From Umbilicaria muhlenbergii (lineage: Eukaryota; Ascomycota; Lecanoromycetes; Umbilicariales; Umbilicariaceae): 64,000 nt of DNA. Both the position numbers and the translations under genes were made by a program. The DNA lies in assembly GCA_000611775.1 (NCBI GenBank), contig KK106984.1, forward strand, positions 2,142,580 to 2,206,579, read 5' to 3'. Position 1 is the first letter of the stretch, and every line of letters starts with the position of its first letter. The notes under the pieces are model-generated. The model ran no database searches and was not told the DNA's origin. It was given only the letters and a program-made list of their open reading frames with translations. Below are positions 56,352 to 64,000 of this stretch, piece by piece.

Positions 56352-58823
56352 TTACGCTGTTCCACCACGAGCTTCCTGACCTAGTTGTCTCAACGCCTCT
56401 TCGTATCTCTTTCTCTCCTCGTCTCCAGCCTCCAGGTTGAGGTCCATCCTTGCTACTTTCTTCCCAGGCCCACGTTTAACCTGCTCCGATCTTGCAATCT
56501 CATTCCAAAACCACCTTGCTTCACGGTGGGCCACAAACGTCGTTGCAGTGCCCTCTTTCCCAGCCCTCGCTGTCCGACCAACCCTATGAACGTAACTGGT
56601 CAAACTGATCGGTAGGTCGTAGTTGATCACGTGTGCCAAACCTTGGATGTCCAAACCCCTAGAAGCTCGGTCTGAAGCGACAATAATTGAGAGCTTGCGC
56701 TTCCGGAAGGCGGTGAGGGTTCTGCGGCCGGAAGAAGTGGCGGATGACCCCGTGAGGGTGCCAATTCGAGATTCCCATGAAGGTTCGAGGAGGACGAGGA
56801 GACGAGCTAACCGGAGAGCGTTCTCGTTATTGTTGGTAAAGATGAGAGTACCGTAGGTCGATGACATAGACGATGTTTTGGGTGATTGTTTAACTTGTGC
56901 AACTCCAGACTCCGACGCAGAAGATGAAGAGGTGGGATCACTGCTGGACGTGGATGAGTTATCGCTATCAGATGAGCTGTCTTCGTCGGAAGAGGAATTT
57001 TCAGTGCTGTCATCCAAGCTGGTGCTGCGTAGAGCTTTTGTTAGCGGCCCACTGGACGGTTTTGGAGGCAGGCCAACAGCATGGTCTCTCTTTTGATTCG
57101 CCAGGAGTTGGAGAAGATATAATGGTTTATCCTCACCGCTGCCGACGGCTATTGCAACTTCTCTGAGCATTGCAGGCAGATCAAAGGTCTCATGTGGATC
57201 TGGCAATGCTCCTTCAACCGGTGTCTGCAAGTCTTCAACCTCGTGAGTTGCGGTGTCCTCTGCAGTGTGAGAGCTATCTAGTACAACCATCTTTGGTCGA
57301 CTGAGTTTTAGGCCAGCCAGCTTGCTAATGTCCCTGGTCATCGTGGCACTCAATACTATTTTCCGAATCTGCCTTGGCTTCTTGATATGCAGCTCTTTAA
57401 GCACTACCTCTTCCATCGGATCCAGCGGCTCTGGCGTATACAAAGCTGGCATAACAATATCGATCCACTGCTGGAAGCTCTGATCAAGTAGCCGGTCTGC
57501 TTCGTCAATAGCCAGCCATTGTACGTGATTCAAGGTAAAGCCTTTCGTAGAATGTAGGTGATCAACCAGACGGCCCGGGGTGCAGATTAGAATATCCACG
57601 TTCGACGAGAACTCTTCAACAAAGTCTGGAAGGCAAGTAACCTCGTCGCTTTTACCGTATAAAGCCTCGATGTCCCAGTCCATAAGCCACTCTTCTTCAC
57701 TGATCTGATGATTCTGTATTGCCCGGTAGCCCTCAGGATCGTATCTGTGGTCTCGTCGGATGAGCATGTCCTGCTCTTCTTTGATAGACTTGCTACCAAC
57801 AGCTGTTCCTATTCTCAACCCCGCGCCTGCAGCACAAAGCTCACATGTTTCTCGTACCTGGGAGACAAGCTCTCTTGTAGGGACCACAATCAGACCCCTG
57901 AGTCTTGTAACAGGCTTTCCCCGCAGGCTTTCAATCATGGGGAGAACGTAAGACAGGGTTTTCCCAGAACCAGTTGACGCCGAGATACAGACATCACCAG
58001 ACCCCTGCTTCGGGCCAGGAAGCAACAACGGTAGGACAGCTGACTGGACCGCAAAGGCCTTCGAGTAGCCTTTCTTCTCGAGCGAAGCCAGTACGCTCGG
58101 GCTTATGGACAGAGATGGAAAAGGAGTGCTATCAGACGAGGCAACTACAATCGGATTTGCCAGCCAAGGTGGTAACGCGGAAAATGTAGGGCGTTCAACT
58201 GTATCAGGGACTTGTTCAGGTTGTGGGAGGGGGACCAGCCCATGAGTCTCTACTGGTGCCTCAGGTTCATCTCTTTCCGCCCCTTCGGGATCTTTCAAGT
58301 CCTTTTCTTTCTCAGCCAGCCTTGCCGCTCTTTTCACAGACTTTTCAAACTTGGACCGGATTTTCTTGTGTTTGGTATCCTCTTCAGCGGACTGCTCCTC
58401 CTCGGGTTCAACATCTTGATTGCTGACGCCAGAGTGCTCTACCTTCTTATCCTCCGATTTCCGCTTCTTTTTCCGCTTTTTACTCTCTAGCTCTGTTGCC
58501 TCTTCTTCTCCCACATCCGCCGCGGCGTGTTGCCCGTCTACTTGAATGCCGTCCTCTCCACTGCGCTCGGCGCCCTCCTCGGATGCAGCAGCGTGGTCCT
58601 TCTTCTTTTTCTTCTTGGGCTGCTTAGTATCAACATTAACATGCTGTTCTGTCTCAATCGGTTGGTTCTCTACTGCTGGGACAGCATCAAATGACTTTGC
58701 GCCAGAACCGCTGTCTCTCTTCCGCTTTTTCAATGCTACACGGATTTCACAGTGATTGCTCGCTGGAGTGCCAGCCTTGGCTATCGGCGGTGGTATGTAG
58801 CGAGCATAGAAAGGCGTAGCCAT
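56352..58823 (-). CDS. DBP6: ATP-dependent RNA helicase Dbp6/DDX51
   Basis: An intronless minus-strand gene of 823 residues. It has a long Lys/Glu-rich N-terminal extension (1-230, several KKKKKK and KKRKKK nucleolar-type signals). The DEAD-box core follows: motif I ASTGSGKT at about 282-289, PTREL near 315, TPGRL near 415, DEAD at 440-443, SAT at 492-494, then VASDRASRGLD and HRVGRTARAG. A Ser/Asp-rich low-complexity insertion lies between the two RecA lobes (about residues 610-650). The loop following motif I and the Q-motif context FAVQSAVLPLLL match Dbp6/DDX51, which is needed for early 60S subunit assembly in the nucleolus. It is divergent from GPI3 with 290 bp between start codons. Confidence 0.92.
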   Translation of the reverse strand: MATPFYARYIPPPIAKAGTPASNHCEIRVALKKRKRDSGSGAKSFDAVPAVENQPIETEQHVNVDTKQPKKKKKKDHAAASEEGAERSGEDGIQVDGQHAAADVGEEEATELESKKRKKKRKSEDKKVEHSGVSNQDVEPEEEQSAEEDTKHKKIRSKFEKSVKRAARLAEKEKDLKDPEGAERDEPEAPVETHGLVPLPQPEQVPDTVERPTFSALPPWLANPIVVASSDSTPFPSLSISPSVLASLEKKGYSKAFAVQSAVLPLLLPGPKQGSGDVCISASTGSGKTLSYVLPMIESLRGKPVTRLRGLIVVPTRELVSQVRETCELCAAGAGLRIGTAVGSKSIKEEQDMLIRRDHRYDPEGYRAIQNHQISEEEWLMDWDIEALYGKSDEVTCLPDFVEEFSSNVDILICTPGRLVDHLHSTKGFTLNHVQWLAIDEADRLLDQSFQQWIDIVMPALYTPEPLDPMEEVVLKELHIKKPRQIRKIVLSATMTRDISKLAGLKLSRPKMVVLDSSHTAEDTATHEVEDLQTPVEGALPDPHETFDLPAMLREVAIAVGSGEDKPLYLLQLLANQKRDHAVGLPPKPSSGPLTKALRSTSLDDSTENSSSDEDSSSDSDNSSTSSSDPTSSSSASESGVAQVKQSPKTSSMSSTYGTLIFTNNNENALRLARLLVLLEPSWESRIGTLTGSSATSSGRRTLTAFRKRKLSIIVASDRASRGLDIQGLAHVINYDLPISLTSYVHRVGRTARAGKEGTATTFVAHREARWFWNEIARSEQVKRGPGKKVARMDLNLEAGDEERKRYEEALRQLGQEARGGTA

Positions 58824-59113
58824 TACAGTAGAATGCTAAAGCCTGTAACTGCGTGCTTGCCATGCCTCATCATGCTCGAGATGCCCAACTTTTTCTGCCA
58901 CCGCCTTTGACGCATGGCCGGGTAGATGGGGTGCAACATGATCGAAAACCAGTCTCGTCTCTCATCTTTATGGGATGCATCCTCATATTCAGCGGTACAA
59001 TTCTTTCAGTATGATTCGGAGGTCGCAGGTGTTGATGAGACGTTCCACTATGCTCTCAATTCTTTTGTTTCGATAATCAAAGGGGGTTGCTCCCCACCCC
59101 CTAAGCCCTCAAG
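58824..59113. promoter_or_regulatory. Shared divergent promoter of DBP6 and GPI3
   Basis: Only 290 bp separate the two start codons. No specific element recognised. Confidence 0.5.
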
Positions 59114-60703
59114 ATGCCGTACAATATTGCCATGGTCAGCGACTTCTTCTTCCCCCAACCAGGAGGTGTAGAAAGCCACATTTATCAGCTCTCCACAAAG
59201 CTCATAGACCGGGGCCACAAAGTCGTTATTATCACCCATGCGTACGAGGGCAGGACAGGCGTCCGGTATCTCACCAATGGCCTCAAAGTCTATCACGTTC
59301 CATTCTTTGTTATTTATCGAGAGTCTACTATGCCGACTGTCTTCTCGTTCTTTCCCATCTTCCGGAATATAGTTATCAGGGAGCAGATCGAAATTGTGCA
59401 TGGCCATGCTAGTTTGAGCAGCTTGTGCCATGAAGCTATTTTGCATGCAAGAACCATGGGTCTAAGGACTGTCTTTACGGATCATTCTCTGTTTGGCTTT
59501 GCGGATGCAGCAAGCATCTTGACGAACAAGCTCTTGAAGTTTACGTTGAGTGATGTGGACCATGTTATTTGCGTTAGCCACACATGGTAGGATCAACGCT
59601 CCCCTTTAAGCTGGCTCGAGACCGTCATTCTAACAAGCATATCCAGCAAGGAGAACACAGTCCTCCGCGCCTCTCTAGATCCCCTTATGGTCTCCGTCAT
59701 CCCTAACGCCGTCGTCGCCGAAAACTTCCGCCCTCTCCACTACAACCCCAGCAGCAAAGACACCTCCGGAACCTCTCGCCCCCTCCCCCCTCCACCCCAA
59801 CACCTCGGCCCCAACGACACCATCACAATAGTAGTAGTCTCCCGCCTCTTCTACAACAAAGGCACCGACCTCCTCATAGCCGCCATCCCGCGCATCCTCG
59901 CCAGCGACCCCCACGTACGCTTCATAATCGCCGGTTCCGGCCCCAAAGCCATCGACCTGGAACAAATGCTCGAGCGCCTCGTCCTCCAAGACCGCGTCGA
60001 GCTCCTCGGCCCCGTCCGCCACGAAGAAGTCCGCGACGTCATGGTCCGCGGCCACATCTACCTGCACCCGAGCCTGACCGAGGCCTTCGGCACCGTCATC
60101 GTCGAAGCGGCTAGTTGTGGCCTCTATGTTGTTTGCACGCGCGTGGGAGGGATACCGGAGGTCCTGCCGCAGGATATGACGACTTTCGCGAAGCCCGAGG
60201 AGGACGATCTTGTTGCGGCGACTGCGAGGGCGATTACGGCGCTTCGTGCTAATCGTATTCGTACGGAGCGCTTTCACGACCAGGTTAGGCGTATGTATTC
60301 GTGGACTGACGTCGCGCAGCGCACCGAGCGTGTCTACGATGGCATCACGGGCGCGCTCAGCCCCGAGGAGTTCTATGGCGATTATTCCGCCAATGGGGGC
60401 GGGTGGTCGGCGACGAGGGGGCGGGCTGGGGTGCAGAGTTTCGCGCTCATTGATCGCCTGAAGAGATATTATGGCTGCGGTATATGGGCGGGGAAACTGT
60501 TTTGTATGTGTGTCGTGATTGACTATTTGCTGTTCGTGTTTTTGGAAATGTGGGCGCCCAGGGCGAATATTGATGTCGCGAGGAATTGGCCGAAGAAGAA
60601 AGTGCTGGGGAAGGGGACGAGGGATAGGGAGGTGATGGGTGACACGGTGGGGAGGAGGAGGAGTAAGAGGGAGGAGGGGGCGAAGAGGGAGAGGAGGGTT
60701 TAG
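59114..60703 (+). CDS. GPI3: GPI-anchor GlcNAc transferase catalytic subunit Gpi3/PIG-A, 2 exons
   Basis: Spliced model of 509 residues: exons 59114-59586 and 59647-60703, intron 60 bp, GT-AG. It is a GT4-type glycosyltransferase of GT-B fold. The N-terminus [21 protein letters not shown] carries the Gly-rich acceptor loop. It continues DHSLFGFAD, then (across the splice) [14 protein letters not shown], and SVIPNAV. The donor domain has [15 protein letters not shown], and the EX7E motif is [10 protein letters not shown] near residue 340. A single C-terminal membrane helix (about 450-470, [19 protein letters not shown]) anchors it to the ER. It adds GlcNAc from UDP-GlcNAc to phosphatidylinositol, the first step of GPI-anchor synthesis, at the cytosolic face. 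The tail after the helix is basic ([15 protein letters not shown]) and longer than I expect. Confidence 0.94.
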
Positions 60704-61955
60704 TGATGATGTTGTTCATACGCCGGGAATGTGCGGTCATGGAAGTGCAGGAAGTGAGAGGTCACTACATCGATTGTTTCGCGGGTGGAAACCCACCAGG
60801 ACGCGGATGGATTGGATGAAAACCTCGAGGATGAGAACGGAATCTTATTCTCGGGGCGTGGATTCATACAGAAACCACAAAGAAGGATACGTCGAAGAGC
60901 GGACAAGACCCCTTCAGATCGGCCAACAGCCCACTCCAGTCCCCTGCGACTCATCCCCCTTTCCCCTATACCAACTCGCTTTCGCAACTCCAATTCCCCA
61001 GTCCGCTCCACATCTTCCGAGCTCGGCGCACCCGAGGTTCACCAGACTAGAACCTCCCTCGCGCCAGCAAGGTCAGGGCCAAAGCGGCAAATCCGCCGCA
61101 GCGTCCCTCCACGCACGCGCCAGCAAGGGTTTCCATCCCTTCTGCAGCAGTTGAGGTGGCTCCTGTGTCCATCTGATCTGCCGGCTGCGACAGTGTTTAG
61201 GGGCTGGCACTATCTGCTATGCGGGAGTCGAATAAGGGTTAGAGACAGCGAGTAGGCGGGCCCTTTTTGAGCGCATGATTCGAGGACTAGACTGGAGGCG
61301 GAGGGGAGGAGGGGAGGGATGGGGGAGGAGGAGAAAGAATGTAGAGGTTGTACCGGTAATGGGTTTTGTTGGTCTTGGGAGACGGGGAGACGACAAAGCG
61401 AGCAATGCATAGCCATCCATCAGAGGCTGTATAAAATGTATCTACATCCCAGACTTCGCTATCAATCAAGTCCACCCATCCAATTTGCCTGATTCTCCAT
61501 CGGACGATAAGAAATATCAACTACCTCCCACCCACTCGGGCACATCACATCCCAAGACCCACCCAGTTTCGTGGGAGACAAAAGAATCAATTAATTTTTC
61601 CGATCTTAAATAAAAAAAATGGGGGGGGGGAAGACTAGCAAAACCCTCCGTCTCCATCTCCATCTCCTATTCCACCGTAAGAACCCCGTCCCATCCCATC
61701 CCCATCCCGACCATCGGATGATGCATGTCACATGGTTTTGTGTCACTGTCAACACACCGCACGCCCATGAAACACCCGCGAAATGCAAGTTCATTTCCCT
61801 CGTCGACACCGCCATATGCGAGAATCTTGTATCCTGCACCTCCATGCGCGCGCCTCCAATGCATACCTTTTGCGATAGAAACCCCGCTGTTTCATCGCTC
61901 GCTGTTTTGCGCAGAGGGTGCAATCCTCTCCTGCACAACCGATAATAAGAATACC
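60704..61955. other. Convergent intergenic region, no gene supported
   Basis: 1.25 kb between the ends of GPI3 (+) and the LAMMER kinase (-). Frames at 60639-61154 and 60785-61255 have biased, non-family composition. A purine tract of GGAGG type at about 61290-61340 and a run of ten G at 61621-61630 after an A tract are simple-sequence features; the first has G-quadruplex potential. Confidence 0.5.
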
Positions 61956-64000
61956 TTATTGGTATCCACTGTTCAACAACTCACGATCCCTCTCCCTCTC
62001 TCTTCTAATCCTCGCCGCTTCGGTCCCGTCATCGATAAGACTCTCTTTGAACCAGGGGTGTTTGAGGGCGTTCTTAGCCGTGATGCGTTGCTTGGGGTCG
62101 TAGACGAAGATTTTCTTGAGTAGGTCGAGGAATTGCTTGTTGAATGCCGTGTTCGGGGGGATGATTTCCTGTAGCAAGACGAATGAGCCCGCAGCGTTTA
62201 TCAATTTATCACTGGGGTTGGGCTTGGGCTTACGTTGAGATGCTTCATTGCTTTGACATACTTCTTGGAAGCCCGCGAAGTCTCGGTATTGGGGTAATCG
62301 AGCTTATAGCCTCTAGGGAGGAAGTATCTACGTTCCGCCATCAGCCACAGCTATATCCAAATGGGTGAATGTCCTTACTTTGCAGCTTGGTTGCCATTGT
62401 TTCCCCTCCCGCCGGACTGCACTTGTCGGACGAGCTTCGTGTCAAGCTTGCCACCACACACGCTTTCCATCATGGCCAGATGCTCCAGGTTGTCGTGCGT
62501 CTGGAAGAGAGCGTCACCGGTGAAGAATTCGACGAGAATGCATCCAATACTCCAGATATCGCACGGGAAGCTCCAACCGAGGTTGAGGATGATTTCCGGC
62601 GCACGGTAATGTCTCGTTGAGACCACGGAGGAGTGATACTCGTCATCGAACGTCGCCGATCCGAAATCGATAAGTCTAATCTCCGTGTCAAGCAGCACGC
62701 GTCGTTGTCGAGTCTGGCGTTGTATCGTCGTCGAAGAAGATGGAATTTGGCGGTTGTAAGTGAACGTCTGATAAGAATTGCTGACGAGGAGGATATTCTC
62801 CGGTTTCAAGTCCGTGTGTATGAGGTTGAGATCGTGGAGAACTGCAACCAGTACATCAGCCGTGCTCCAAGTGCATGCACTTAGTGACACTTACATGCAA
62901 CACTCGTCAGGAGCTGCCTGGCAAAACTCTGTATCTGACTGCTAGGGAACGGAACGAAAGAGTTTCCTTTCAGGAAGTCAAAAACACTTTGGCCTAGTAA
63001 ATCCGTGACGATGCATATGTGGTTCCTGAAGTCGAAGCAGTCCCGGAGATGAATGCATTTATTGCGGTTATCCCGGTCATTGTGGGATAACGTTGAAAGA
63101 ACTCGTAGTTCGATACGTGATGCATCTCGATACTTCTGAACCGACCGAATGATCTTGATGGCACATCGAGTCCGCTTCCGCTTGTCATAGGCTTCTACGA
63201 CCTTTCCAAATGTGCCCTGGCCGAGTAATCTGGAGACTTGATCTAGAAGGATGTCAGTGGTCACTCAGTTACAAATTTATCGATAGCCTTTCAAGCATGC
63301 TTGGGACACAAATATTGGGACTACTCACATCGCTCGGTCAAATCTGTATCTGGGATAACAATATAGTGGCCGTCATCATCGTCCACTTTCGTTTGACTTG
63401 GCAACGTCTACAGACACACGTCAGCAAGCGGTGATCCCAAACCGAGTGCATCCAAACGTACATCTTTGAGTTGTGGTACATGAACTTCCTTCGCCTTAAT
63501 AGGCGGCCTGGGTGGTGGCACGTAAGAGCTATATGCATCACCGACAACTTCAATCTCTTTCCTCTTCTTCTCATCTGCCGTTTGTTGTCGCGTCACCCGT
63601 TTCCTTTTCTGGCCCACAACACCCTCTTCAAGGTACGACCCACTAGCCCCAGCGCTATTGTTCGAGCCTAACGACGTAGGTGCCGTGGTGTGTAACGAGG
63701 TAGTCCGATCCGTAGATATGGTGGTGGATCCGGTATCGCCGTAATTGGGAGTATTCGTCTTCGAGTATGGCTGCTGGAGGTGGACTGGATCGTAGGCAGA
63801 TGCTGGAAGAGTCTTCCGCTTCTTATTGGCATGCTCAGCATCACCATTGCCGACGACCGTTCGTGTAGTGTAATTCGGACGCTCGTTCCCACTTTTTTGA
63901 GGGGGGGGTGGAGAGTCATCGATGACGATGATCTCCTTCGGTGGCCCATTCTTGTAGAATTCGTGCCAGTCGGGTCGTCGTTCACGTTTCCTTGAGTCGT
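61956..64000 (-). CDS. LAMMER/CLK-family dual-specificity kinase (5' end outside window)
   Basis: Six exons seen on the minus strand: 64000-63462 (continues past the window), 63407-63329, 63242-62895, 62841-62379, 62327-62234 and 62168-61956, all GT-AG with consistent phases. The N-terminal region is disordered and basic ([10 protein letters not shown] and similar). It leads through [20 protein letters not shown] into the kinase domain: [13 protein letters not shown], the VAIK-type lysine in CAIKIIR, catalytic loop [22 protein letters not shown], and the LAMMER box, here EHLAMMES (about 62467-62490). The end is [17 protein letters not shown] then an Arg/Glu-rich tail. Relatives (yeast Kns1, fission yeast Lkh1, animal CLK) phosphorylate SR splicing factors and act in stress and TOR signalling. 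Confidence 0.93.

Noticed and set aside
60639-61255. Two overlapping plus-strand frames downstream of GPI3
   Set aside because: Composition is biased (Arg, Pro, Ser) and unlike any family; the region is a 3' intergenic stretch.

Overview
The window is nuclear DNA of a filamentous ascomycete (Pezizomycotina). The evidence is short GT-AG introns (49 to 116 bp), fungus-specific gene families (Bbc1/Mti1 C-terminal domain, MNN1-type mannosyltransferase, fungal BTB protein, Gtt1-type GST, fungal complex I B15 subunit), a helicase of the Hrr1/ZNFX1 type, and a block of repeats ruined by dense C-to-T mutation. I cannot name the species.

Layout. (A) 1-16.3 kb is gene-bearing and of ordinary base composition: the C-terminal part of a Bbc1/Mti1-like actin-patch protein, a GT71 alpha-1,3-mannosyltransferase, a short-chain dehydrogenase, an OSGIN-like flavoprotein, a seven-exon AtuA-like (DUF1446) gene, a fungal BTB protein and a Gtt1-like glutathione S-transferase. 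(B) 16.3-41.4 kb is a repeat nest with no host gene. An 8-bp target duplication (ACGACATC at 16328-16335 and 41380-41387) brackets it. The outermost layer is a 944-bp non-autonomous DNA transposon with 25-bp inverted ends (40436-41379). A Copia element (16337-40431, 205-bp LTRs) landed at its left tip. A Gypsy element on the minus strand (19378-37979, 269-bp LTRs) landed in the Copia, and a second minus-strand Gypsy (19717-30201, 122-bp LTRs) landed in the first. All three LTR elements are fossils with many breaks. (C) 41.4-64 kb is dense with housekeeping genes: complex I NDUFB4/B15, SAP18, PRP18, a conserved hydrophilic protein, the rRNA methyltransferase RCM1, a 2007-residue ZNFX1/Hrr1-type helicase, a GNAT acetyltransferase, DBP6, GPI3 (PIG-A) and a LAMMER kinase that runs off the right edge.

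How the genes relate. There is no operon or obvious metabolic cluster. Right of the nest, several genes serve RNA and ribosome biogenesis (PRP18, RCM1, DBP6, ZNFX1-like, LAMMER kinase). SAP18/PRP18 and DBP6/GPI3 are tight divergent pairs that probably share promoters. The main structural point is that the 25-kb nest ends only 92 bp upstream of the start codon of an essential complex I subunit. The original promoter of that gene now lies 25 kb away.

Two base-composition patterns stand out. In the nest, mutation removed CpG and CCA/TGG but left CpA/TpG abundant, which is not the textbook CpA-to-TpA form of repeat-induced point mutation. In several host genes on both strands the coding strand is C-rich in the 5' part and switches to G-rich in the 3' part.

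Gene models were spliced by eye from splice sites and family alignments held in memory. No search was run.
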